From JBBSZK01 sp964428325 (GTDB lineage Archaea; Nanobdellota; Nanobdellia; Pacearchaeales; GW2011-AR1), in the NCBI GenBank assembly GCA_964428325.1, contig CAYRXU010000013.1, positions 1 to 20,114 of the forward strand: a DNA stretch of 20,114 bases, read 5' to 3'. The notes under the pieces are model-generated. The model saw nothing but the letters and a program-made list of their open reading frames with translations, had not been told where the DNA came from and searched no databases. Position numbers and translations under genes: made by a program. Shown here in pieces: positions 1 to 6,949 of the stretch. Numbering within the stretch: position 1 is the stretch's first letter; every line of letters starts with the position of its first letter.

Positions 1-2
1 CT

Positions 3-2978
3 CAGGTTGTTACAGCTTTGAACTATTCTGTTAATGACGTAACGGCTACGACTTGTTCTTATTCAACTGATGGTGGAGTTACGAATAATTCAGTAGCTTG
101 TGGCTCTAATGTTACAGGGCTTTCTTCTTCGGAGGGTTCTAACATATGGTTCGTGCAAGCTAGCGATGCAGCTTCTAATACTAATCTCACTAGCGTGACT
201 TTCTTCGTGGATAGTATTGCTCCAGCCATCAACTTTACGACTGCTACTGTTAACAATGGCGGCTATACACAGAGTAACTTTACGGTGAATGTAACCGCAA
301 GTGATACTAATTTGGTGAATATCACGGTTCGCCTTTACAATGGAAGTGGTCTTATCAGAACTAACACTTCTACAAACTCACCTTTTGCTCTTGTCTACAG
401 CGGACTGTCTGATGGGACTTATGCCTTCAACGCTACAGCTACAGATATCTTGGGTAATACGAATAGAACTGAAACACGTAATGTCTTCGTTGATACGGTT
501 GCACCTGTTATCACCACTATCGTGTCGCCTCTAGAGCAAAAGTCCTACCGGGGAACGAACATGAGCTTTATTGTACAGGTAGACGAGGCTGCTTCATGTA
601 GCTACACTTTGAATGCGGGCGTTACGAATTATAGCATGGCTGGCGGACCTGATGAATTCTCGGCTACAAACAATAGCATTGCAGATGGCGGATATCAGGT
701 CCTCTTCTATTGTCAAGATGAGGCAGGTAATACTGTACAATCTGATGCCAACTTTGTAGTAGATAATGTTGCTTCGACATTGACCATTATATCGCCAACT
801 ACCAACTTCACGGTCTCGCAGGTATTGTTCAATATCACGACTGGTGAGACTGATAGCGGAGTTAGTGCTCGTGTTACCTTGACTAATGGTCTGACGAATT
901 ACACTATGACGCGTACTTTGGCTGGCAAGTTCAACTATACCAATACAAGTATCGGTGATGGCACGTACACTGCTCGGTTCTTTGTGAACGACTCTGCTGG
1001 CAATATGAATAGTAGCGTCACGACGACATTTATTGTTGATACGATCAAGCCAGTCATTACTGTGACCTCGCCTGCAAATACAACATATCCAACTACGAAC
1101 GTTACTATCAACTTCACATCATCTGATGTGAACGGTATCAGTGCTCGCTGGTTCTTCAATGAGAGTGGCAATACAACGTACACTGGAGTTACTAGCGTAG
1201 TTGCTTCTCAAGGATCGCACACCTTTGTGTTCTATTCCAATGATACGATTGGCAATACGAATAGCACAAGCGTGACCTTTACGGTGAATAGTGCTACTCC
1301 AACAATTGATTACGTGAGTCCGACCGAGAGTAACAACACGTACTTGGCTCGCAGCTTTATTCTTGTGAATGTAACTGCTAGTGATAACGACTTGCAGACC
1401 ATTACTAATAGATTGTATGATGCTTCATCTTCCTTGTTGAATAGCACAACATCAAGTAGCTCAACGCACTTTACCAACTTCTCTGGATTGAGTGATGGGC
1501 GTTATCACTTTGACAGCGTGGCTAATGATAGTGTGAATAATTTGAATACAACTGTTACACGAACGGTCGTGCTGGATACTACGAGACCATTGATTAACTT
1601 CTATGGTAATACTAGGGCTAATGGCAGCGTAAGTTCGAATGCTTTCCCTGTATTTGAGGTGAATGTAAGCGATACTAACTTCGCTAACGTAACGCTATAT
1701 ATCTACAATACAAGCGGCTTATACAGCACGGCCTTTGATACGAGTGTACCTCTTGTCTTGAGCTTTGAAAGTGCATTTGCTGATGGCGTTTACACTTTCA
1801 ACGCAACAGCGGTTGACTTTGCAGGTAATACAAACAGAACTGAGACTAGAACGTTTACTATTGATAGCGCTGCGCCAACAATTAACTTTACAACACCTAC
1901 ACCTTCGAATAATAGCTATAGCAACAGCACTAGCGTTATAATTAACGTGACGGGCATTGAGTCGAGCCGTTCAAGCGTGTTCGTTACACTTGATAGCGTT
2001 AACTATACTATGACCTGTATTGGTAATGCTAACTTTACGTGTAATTACAGCTTTGTTTTGAGTTCTGGTGTACACACAGTGCGTGCCCATGTGAATGACA
2101 CTGTTGGATCGACTACCAGCACTGAGCAGCGCACCTTCACAATTGATATTTTGAGACCGGGTATTATCTATGGTTTTGGTACTGAGAATACTGGAGAGAC
2201 TGTAACGAATTTGAGTATTTACATGAATGTGAGCCTGAACGAGAGTAATGTAGCTAACGTGACATTCTCGCTTTACAATACAACGACGCTCTTCAACAGG
2301 ACGACTGTTACGACTGGAACGTACGCTATGAACTGGACGAATTTGCCTGCAGGNNNNNNNNNNNNNNNNNNNNNNNNNNNNNNNNNNNNNNNNNNNNNNN
2401 NNNNNNNNNNNNNNNNNNNNNNNNNNNNNNNNNNNNNNNNNNNNNNNNNNNNNTCTAACAGCTCGACAAGCATACGATTCTTGCCTAACTCGACATTCGT
2501 CTTTAGTGGTAAGAATGGAAGCAACTTGACTGTTGGCTCACGTGGAGGTCACGCTGGAATTGTCAATATTACGACTGCAGGTCTATTCAACAGAACCAAC
2601 TCCCGATTCATGGGTGTAGGTGGTCTTAGCACGGTGAGTGGAGCAGGCGGGAATGGAGGACTATTGCAAGTAACGTACCATGGACTTATTGGTACTTCAA
2701 GCGCTTGGACAACATCATTCAGAGCAGGTAACTCAACAAACGCTACTGTAGGGACCACTGGCTCTGCAGTCCTTGTATCTGATGGTAGATGTCCACGTGA
2801 TCCAGATGGAACTAATAACGGAATTGTAGATGGTACTGATATTCAGACTCTTATACAGCTTTATTATGGAAATGTATCGACAGATGATACTTTCAATACT
2901 GCATACGACTTCAACTGTGACGGTGTAATTAACGTTCAGGATATGGTACGTATTGGATTCCAGTTCGGTCGCAGATAA
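3..2978 (+). CDS. Giant Ig-repeat surface protein with C-terminal dockerin-like domain (5' partial)
   Basis: The reading frame is open from the window edge, so the N-terminus and any signal peptide lie upstream; the TTG at position 18 is not a likely start. The protein is rich in Thr, Ser and Asn with dozens of N-x-S/T sequons. It is built of tandem Ig-like modules, each ending in a GN-x-N stretch followed by a V/I/L-D-x-x-x-P-x-I boundary. After the N gap it becomes Gly/Ser-rich, then ends in two calcium-loop-like segments: Asp at codons 2799-2801 onward, and a D-x-N-x-D-G-x-x-N-x-x-D loop at 2907-2942. This resembles a type I dockerin. No C-terminal membrane anchor is visible, so attachment is presumably through the dockerin. 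The role, an S-layer-like or adhesive surface protein, is inferred. The 100-N gap has arbitrary length, so the two halves being in one frame is not proof that they form one protein. Confidence 0.8.
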   Translation, partial: QVVTALNYSVNDVTATTCSYSTDGGVTNNSVACGSNVTGLSSSEGSNIWFVQASDAASNTNLTSVTFFVDSIAPAINFTTATVNNGGYTQSNFTVNVTASDTNLVNITVRLYNGSGLIRTNTSTNSPFALVYSGLSDGTYAFNATATDILGNTNRTETRNVFVDTVAPVITTIVSPLEQKSYRGTNMSFIVQVDEAASCSYTLNAGVTNYSMAGGPDEFSATNNSIADGGYQVLFYCQDEAGNTVQSDANFVVDNVASTLTIISPTTNFTVSQVLFNITTGETDSGVSARVTLTNGLTNYTMTRTLAGKFNYTNTSIGDGTYTARFFVNDSAGNMNSSVTTTFIVDTIKPVITVTSPANTTYPTTNVTINFTSSDVNGISARWFFNESGNTTYTGVTSVVASQGSHTFVFYSNDTIGNTNSTSVTFTVNSATPTIDYVSPTESNNTYLARSFILVNVTASDNDLQTITNRLYDASSSLLNSTTSSSSTHFTNFSGLSDGRYHFDSVANDSVNNLNTTVTRTVVLDTTRPLINFYGNTRANGSVSSNAFPVFEVNVSDTNFANVTLYIYNTSGLYSTAFDTSVPLVLSFESAFADGVYTFNATAVDFAGNTNRTETRTFTIDSAAPTINFTTPTPSNNSYSNSTSVIINVTGIESSRSSVFVTLDSVNYTMTCIGNANFTCNYSFVLSSGVHTVRAHVNDTVGSTTSTEQRTFTIDILRPGIIYGFGTENTGETVTNLSIYMNVSLNESNVANVTFSLYNTTTLFNRTTVTTGTYAMNWTNLPAXXXXXXXXXXXXXXXXXXXXXXXXXXXXXXXXXXSNSSTSIRFLPNSTFVFSGKNGSNLTVGSRGGHAGIVNITTAGLFNRTNSRFMGVGGLSTVSGAGGNGGLLQVTYHGLIGTSSAWTTSFRAGNSTNATVGTTGSAVLVSDGRCPRDPDGTNNGIVDGTDIQTLIQLYYGNVSTDDTFNTAYDFNCDGVINVQDMVRIGFQFGRR
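207..2353 (+). repeat. Tandem Ig-like module array inside the surface protein
   Basis: Module boundaries of the form V/I/L-D(or N)-x-x-x-P-x-I start at codons 207, 489, 759, 1035, 1284, 1572, 1860 and 2142. The spacing is 94, 90, 92, 83, 96, 96 and 94 codons. Modules share the consensus ending D-x-x-G-N-x-N before each boundary. DNA identity between modules is modest, so this is an old protein-level repeat rather than a recent DNA duplication. The third boundary has Ser in place of Pro. Confidence 0.85.
2354..2453. other. Assembly gap of 100 N inside the surface-protein gene
   Basis: Exactly 100 N is the usual placeholder for a gap of unknown length. It lies where the Ig-like array should continue, the kind of repeat that breaks assemblies. 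The number and content of modules missing here cannot be known from the sequence. Confidence 0.98.
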
Positions 2979-3029
2979 GTACTTCTTTTAAATAACAACT
3001 TCTTAGTGACTCTTTAGTAGTTACAATAG

Positions 3030-3042
3030 AAAGATTTAAATA
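3030..3042 (+). promoter_or_regulatory. BRE/TATA promoter element AAAGATTTAAATA
   Basis: The TATA core TTTAAATA (3035-3042) is centred about 25.5 nt ahead of the ATG at 3064. That is the spacing expected if transcription starts at or next to the start codon, giving a leaderless mRNA. The identical 13-mer occurs at 9743 and 13985. Confidence 0.7.
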
Positions 3043-3063
3043 GGGATTCGGATATCGGTGTGT

Positions 3064-3684
3064 ATGAAAAACAGCAAGCTGTTTGCTCTTGGGTTCTTTA
3101 CGTTAGTTATGGCTCTCTTTTTGGTTGGTAGCGTCTTTGCTGGTGGTGGAGATCCTCGACCTGTTTTGAGAGCTATTCCTGCTCAGTCGACATGGATTGC
3201 TGATGGAATGACGCAATACAAGATTACTCTTGTTGGAGATTCGACTCCTATGAATGGACAGGGTACTCGAGCTATTCAGGCCGGTTATAACGTGCCTAAC
3301 GTTCCAGGTTACCAGTTTAATGTTGTAAGTGTTAATACTAATCCTTCAAATGACTTCTTTGCAGGTTATTCTACTTCGCCACAGAGTCCTTATGGTCTCG
3401 TTTATCGAGGTCTTACCGGCAGTGGAGTTGGTCCGGTCAATAGAGTTGGTAATTTTGTAGAGCTTTATTTCACTGTTACTCAGACGGTTCAGGGAAATGC
3501 TCGCTCAACTCAGACAAGTCTCGAGTTTGATAGCGATCCTCAAGTGACTTATTTCCTTCGACCAATCTCTCAAGGCGGTAATATTGATCCTATACTTGAA
3601 AGCGTTCCTTTCACCGTAGAGCCTCGGTTTCGCTCAGTCGCAGTCCATGCAGCACTCGTTGCCTGCGATCCGGAAGATTGCTGA
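3064..3684 (+). CDS. Secreted beta-rich protein, possibly cohesin-like
   Basis: The protein has 206 residues. A signal peptide (residues 1 to about 27: short basic start, long hydrophobic core, V-F-A cleavage site) shows export. The ATG at 3064 is preferred over the GTG at 3058 because the TATA box sits about 26 nt upstream. The mature part looks like a beta sandwich: an early A-D-G-x-T-x-Y strand, then alternating hydrophobic strands and a G-N-F-V-E-L-Y-F-T-V strand recalling the late strand of cohesin domains. It ends in a short Cys-x6-Cys tail (C-D-P-E-D-C style) with no membrane anchor. It lies directly downstream of the dockerin-bearing surface gene, which is why a cohesin-like fold is worth testing. 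The assignment is weak; an Ig-like or carbohydrate-binding beta sandwich is equally possible. Confidence 0.75.
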   Translation: MKNSKLFALGFFTLVMALFLVGSVFAGGGDPRPVLRAIPAQSTWIADGMTQYKITLVGDSTPMNGQGTRAIQAGYNVPNVPGYQFNVVSVNTNPSNDFFAGYSTSPQSPYGLVYRGLTGSGVGPVNRVGNFVELYFTVTQTVQGNARSTQTSLEFDSDPQVTYFLRPISQGGNIDPILESVPFTVEPRFRSVAVHAALVACDPEDC

Positions 3685-3705
3685 TTGGTTGAGGAGTTTA
3701 TTCTC

Positions 3706-4215
3706 ATGAGTTCAGTACAAAGGCGCGGTTTGGTAGGTATTGTTCTTCCAGTTGCCGCTATCAGTGCGGGTATTTTTCTGAATGATAGTATTGCTGATTT
3801 CAATAGAACGTTTGGGTCTGATATTCGAGCTCTAGAGGGATATGAACTAGCTTCTGATTATGCTACAAGAAATGCAGATGTGAAGATGAAACAGGCTGCA
3901 AGCAACCTAAGTTGGACTTCTGAAGATGAACGTAAGCAGAAACTTATGAATGTCTCTTTGACTACAAGTGAGTCTTTGAGACCAGATGGACAGAACTATG
4001 AGCGGCTTAACAATGACTCTTTCCTCAATGATATTGTTTATCCTGTTGATAATGTCATTAATGCTCGATTACCTCAATCTGTTGGGCGTGCATTGGGTTA
4101 TTCTGATGACGGATCTGTGAAACTTCCCCTAGGATATGCCCTTGGCTATTCTACTATTGGACTTGGATTGGTTGGTCTTGGTCAAACTGCTCTAGCGCTT
4201 AGAAGACGACGTTAG
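3706..4215 (+). CDS. Small membrane protein with hydrophobic N- and C-terminal segments, unknown function
   Basis: The protein has 169 residues. The ATG at 3706 is chosen because GAGGAG (3691-3696) lies 9 nt ahead; a TTG at 3685 abutting the previous stop is less likely. An N-terminal hydrophobic segment (about residues 9-24) is followed by a polar, mostly helical middle of about 110 residues. A second hydrophobic stretch rich in Gly and Leu follows (about 145-164), and the protein ends in four arginines. A hydrophobic C-terminus followed by an Arg cluster resembles sorting-type tails, but no PGF- or PEP-like motif precedes it. The 21-nt gap from the secreted-protein gene suggests co-transcription. 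I do not recognise a family. Confidence 0.65.
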   Translation: MSSVQRRGLVGIVLPVAAISAGIFLNDSIADFNRTFGSDIRALEGYELASDYATRNADVKMKQAASNLSWTSEDERKQKLMNVSLTTSESLRPDGQNYERLNNDSFLNDIVYPVDNVINARLPQSVGRALGYSDDGSVKLPLGYALGYSTIGLGLVGLGQTALALRRRR

Positions 4216-4398
4216 TTCAGCTTCTAGACTTCTTTTTAGATTGTTATATCGTTCTGTGGGTTGCAATTCTTTTTGTATTAGCGGCGTATAGTTTGAAGAT
4301 TGACGCATTTCATCTCTGATTCTCTTTGTGATTGAGGTTTCTGGGGCCGAATTTGCATGTGATAAGGCGTAAGCGACGACGGTAATGAGCGTGTACAT
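4192..4398 (-). CDS. Small 68-residue protein, unknown
   Basis: The N-terminus is mildly hydrophobic (residues 2-13) and the rest is polar, rich in Ser, Glu, Arg and Lys. No family is recognised. Coding is supported mainly by promoter geometry: the symmetric TATA box at 4421-4430 is centred about 27 nt ahead of this ATG and about 26 nt ahead of the divergent gene's ATG. A weak AAGGAT lies just before the start. The 3' end overlaps the last 24 bases of the plus-strand gene ending at 4215, so the two are convergent. It could still be a chance frame. If it is not a gene, the 4216-4450 stretch holds only the divergent promoter and the CGWCGGTAA motifs. Confidence 0.45.
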   Translation of the reverse strand: MYTLITVVAYALSHANSAPETSITKRIRDEMRQSSNYTPLIQKELQPTERYNNLKRSLEAELTSSSKR

Positions 4399-4419
4399 AT
4401 ATCCTTGCGCCGTCGGTAA
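4377..4419. promoter_or_regulatory. Paired CGWCGGTAATG motifs next to divergent promoter
   Basis: CGACGGTAATG (from 4377) and CGTCGGTAATG (from 4411) lie 34 nt apart on the plus strand, beside the shared TATA box. The core CGWCGGTAA recurs at 13535 and 15458, both near other promoters. It may be an operator for an unknown regulator; function is inferred from recurrence and position only. Confidence 0.3.
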
Positions 4420-4420
4420 T

Positions 4421-4430
4421 GTTTAAAAAC
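4421..4430. promoter_or_regulatory. Symmetric bidirectional TATA box
   Basis: GTTTAAAAAC reads as a TATA-like element on both strands. Its centre (4425.5) is 25.5 nt from the plus-strand ATG at 4451 and 27.5 nt from the minus-strand ATG at 4398. Both genes would therefore be leaderless and share one TATA element. Confidence 0.55.
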
Positions 4431-4450
4431 TTAACCTGCGTGATGAGAAG

Positions 4451-5722
4451 ATGTTATCGAGAGAGGTGTATTTCTCTAGTGTAAGCTTAGGCGCTCTTTT
4501 GTGCGTGATGATGGCTGTGGCAAGTGCTTCAGCTATTGGTGTGTCACAGGATGACATTAGTGCGACGCTCGCAGAGCTTAGCGTATCGAGCGCAAGTAAT
4601 CTTTACGCGTACGAAGTTAATCTTTCTTATTCTGGCAGTGTAAGTGATGTTAGTTTTTCTGGATTTCTAGGGGGTAGCACTAGTTCTGGATACTTAACGC
4701 GAAATGGATATGTCTATGCGTATGAGTCGAGGCTTGACAACACGCAGACTGGTGTCTCTGGGTCTGGCGCGCTTTTTGAAGTGACTCACAGCGGAGATCT
4801 TGAGGTATGTGGCCTTCTTGCAGTATATGCTGATGGTAGCGAGCAGAGCGTATCTTATTGTACAAGTAGCGGGAGTAATAGCAGTGGTGGAAGTAATCTA
4901 ACTACCGGCAGTGGTGGCGGAGGCGGAGGGGCAGGAGTAGCGGCAGTTCCTTCTTTGACTGCTACGGAGGCTCAAGACTCCGTTGATTTTTCTGTTGAGG
5001 AGCTAATTGTGACTGCTGTTATTGGGCGAGAGACACAACGATCGATAACTGTGAAGAATGGTGCTGATCGTGCAGTTGTTATGACATTATCTCAGGAAGG
5101 ATTTGGCGATGCTCTGATACTTCAAGAGAAGCTTGAGCTTGCTGCTGGCGAGGAGAAGACTCTTTCCTTGCTCTTTGCTCCTACAGAGCAGAAAGTCCTC
5201 ACAGGGAAGATTATCTTTGAAGTTGGGGGTGAGAGATTGCGAGAGATTTTTGCTATTGTGAATGTTCGTACGGAGAACTTCCTATTTGATACACTTCTTA
5301 CATTAGGAAGACAGTACAGAGTTGTTATTCCAGGAGAGCCTATTGTAGCACAGATTAATCTTGAGCAAGTCGGCTTGCCTGGAACTAAGGTGGATGTTGT
5401 TGCGCATTATGCTATCAAGGACTTTTCGGGTAACACTTTCCTTGAAGATTCAGAGACTTTTTTTGTAGAAGATACAAAAGAATATATCAAAGAGTTCCCT
5501 ACTGATCAGTTGCCTTTCGGCAAGTATGCTTTGAGCTTGGAGATCATCTATCCTGGAGCTTTTGCTACAGCTTCAGCGCAGTTTGAAGTGCGTGAGAATG
5601 AAACGCCTCTTATTTTGTGGATTGTTATTGCTGGAGTGGTTGTGTTGGCACTTGTTGGTGCTGTGTTCTTCTGGGCTGTTCGCCATAAGCCTGCAAGCAT
5701 GCATGGCCGAGGGAGAAATTAG
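4451..5722 (+). CDS. Membrane-anchored surface protein with cohesin-like domain
   Basis: The protein has 423 residues. In order it shows a signal peptide (1 to about 28); a cohesin-like domain (about 31-137) with a L-Y-A-Y-E-V-N-L-S-Y strand and a later G-S-G-A-L-F-E-V strand, the pattern cohesins share; a Ser/Gly linker with a run of six Gly (about 138-165); two beta-sandwich domains (about 170-275 and 276-385); one transmembrane helix (about 388-410); and a short basic cytoplasmic tail. The last two beta domains and the membrane helix align in layout with the next gene, so the two are tandem paralogues. This protein has the cohesin-like domain but not the long cytoplasmic tail. The ATG at 4451 fits the TATA box at 4421-4430. 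It is the first gene of an operon running to about 9752. Cohesins bind dockerins, and the large surface protein upstream ends in a dockerin-like domain, so a receptor or anchor role is inferred. Confidence 0.82.
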   Translation: MLSREVYFSSVSLGALLCVMMAVASASAIGVSQDDISATLAELSVSSASNLYAYEVNLSYSGSVSDVSFSGFLGGSTSSGYLTRNGYVYAYESRLDNTQTGVSGSGALFEVTHSGDLEVCGLLAVYADGSEQSVSYCTSSGSNSSGGSNLTTGSGGGGGGAGVAAVPSLTATEAQDSVDFSVEELIVTAVIGRETQRSITVKNGADRAVVMTLSQEGFGDALILQEKLELAAGEEKTLSLLFAPTEQKVLTGKIIFEVGGERLREIFAIVNVRTENFLFDTLLTLGRQYRVVIPGEPIVAQINLEQVGLPGTKVDVVAHYAIKDFSGNTFLEDSETFFVEDTKEYIKEFPTDQLPFGKYALSLEIIYPGAFATASAQFEVRENETPLILWIVIAGVVVLALVGAVFFWAVRHKPASMHGRGRN

Positions 5723-5723
5723 C

Positions 5724-6932
5724 ATGACTGACTTTAAATTTTTAAGATTTATTCTACTTGTTGCTGTTTTTATGCTCGCGTTGCAAGGTGTGTCAGCTGC
5801 GCCTGATGTAGAAGTCAATAACGTTTTGCTTAAACTTTCTCTTCATCAGGGAGAGACGACTGATAAGATTATTTCTGTTTCTAGTAAGGCAGGAGGGGTG
5901 TTTTCTCTTGAGTTTAGCGGCATGACAGGGGTTTCTGTTGATCAGGAATCATTTTCTCTTGATGCGGGCCAGAGCAAAGATATTGCCGTTCATTTCGATG
6001 CTCGTAATTTACAACCAGGTATTCGTATTGGTGTTATGAATGTGCGAAGTGAACGTGAAGCTATCGTTATTCCTATCCTCTTTGAGGTAGAATCTCCAGA
6101 TACCCTTTTCGATGTCAATCTTGACATTCCGCCTCAGTATAAGGAAATCAGCGCGGCAGAGAAGCTTATTGCCCAGGTAAAGTTTTTTGATCTCACTTCT
6201 GGGGGAACGAGTGCAGGTCTTGGACCAACACGCGTCGATACTGATTATTATATTTATGATTCGATGGGCAAGATTGTAAGTTCGCAATCGGAAAATGCTG
6301 TCGTTGATAGACAAACACAAATCACTAAAACTTTCTCTTTCCCTTCCGACCTCGCACCAGGAGAATATGTTCTTGGCGTGAGTGTACGATATAGAAGCTC
6401 CTTGGGTATTGCTACGTCTGCCTTTACTATTATCCCTCCAAGTAGCTCTCTCTTTTCATTCGATTTTAGCAACTCAATTATCTTCTACTTTGTTATAGGG
6501 TTGCTTGTGTTCGTGATAGTTTTTCTTTTGCTTTTTATCTATATTGTAAGAGATCGTGACAAATTGATATTGGAAATGCGTAGATATCATGAGCTTGAAG
6601 TAGGACAGTTGCATAAGTTCTTGCTTGCCCAAGAACATGTTCTACGCAGCCGTAAGGAACCTGTTTCTCCAGCCGTTGAACACGAGGTTAAAGAGAAGAT
6701 TGTTCAGATGAAGAAGAAACATGCTGAGCGTGAACGCACACTTGAGAAACTTCGTGATCAGGGTGATGTTGAAGCTATGCGCCGCAAGATGGAAGAGTGG
6801 AAGCGTGAAGGTTACAATACTGAGTTACTTGAATATCGCTTGAAGGGTTTGAGTACTAGCGACATGCAATCTATTTTGAATCAGTGGAAGAAGAAATATC
6901 ATGGCGAAGGGTATAAAAATGGTCGACACTAA
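5724..6932 (+). CDS. Single-pass membrane protein with extracellular beta domains and long cytoplasmic helical tail
   Basis: The protein has 402 residues. The ATG at 5724 lies one base after the previous stop, with GGGAGA (5711-5716) as ribosome-binding site. It has a signal peptide (1 to about 26), two extracellular beta-sandwich domains (about 28-130 and 131-240) paralogous to those of the preceding protein (shared L-F-D start, A-Q-V/I strand, L-A-P-G-E-Y / L-P-F-G-K-Y loop), and a strong transmembrane helix (about 250-275). A 127-residue charged helical tail follows, predicted cytoplasmic. The tail contains an E-E-W-K-R-E-G-Y-N pattern that looks like a short helical module. Operon position between the cohesin-like protein and a giant coiled-coil protein suggests a link from the outside to an internal scaffold. 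The partner is not known. Confidence 0.82.
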   Translation: MTDFKFLRFILLVAVFMLALQGVSAAPDVEVNNVLLKLSLHQGETTDKIISVSSKAGGVFSLEFSGMTGVSVDQESFSLDAGQSKDIAVHFDARNLQPGIRIGVMNVRSEREAIVIPILFEVESPDTLFDVNLDIPPQYKEISAAEKLIAQVKFFDLTSGGTSAGLGPTRVDTDYYIYDSMGKIVSSQSENAVVDRQTQITKTFSFPSDLAPGEYVLGVSVRYRSSLGIATSAFTIIPPSSSLFSFDFSNSIIFYFVIGLLVFVIVFLLLFIYIVRDRDKLILEMRRYHELEVGQLHKFLLAQEHVLRSRKEPVSPAVEHEVKEKIVQMKKKHAERERTLEKLRDQGDVEAMRRKMEEWKREGYNTELLEYRLKGLSTSDMQSILNQWKKKYHGEGYKNGRH

Positions 6933-6949
6933 TTCCTCTAGAGGTGAGT

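Noticed and set aside
207..2353. Possible CRISPR-like or satellite repeat in the surface gene
   Set aside because: Periodicity of 83-96 codons is at the protein level with an uninterrupted frame and low DNA identity between units.
5562..5723. Earlier ATG for the second membrane protein, overlapping the cohesin-like gene
   Set aside because: It would put unrelated sequence ahead of a clear signal peptide; the ATG at 5724 has a ribosome-binding site and one-base spacing.
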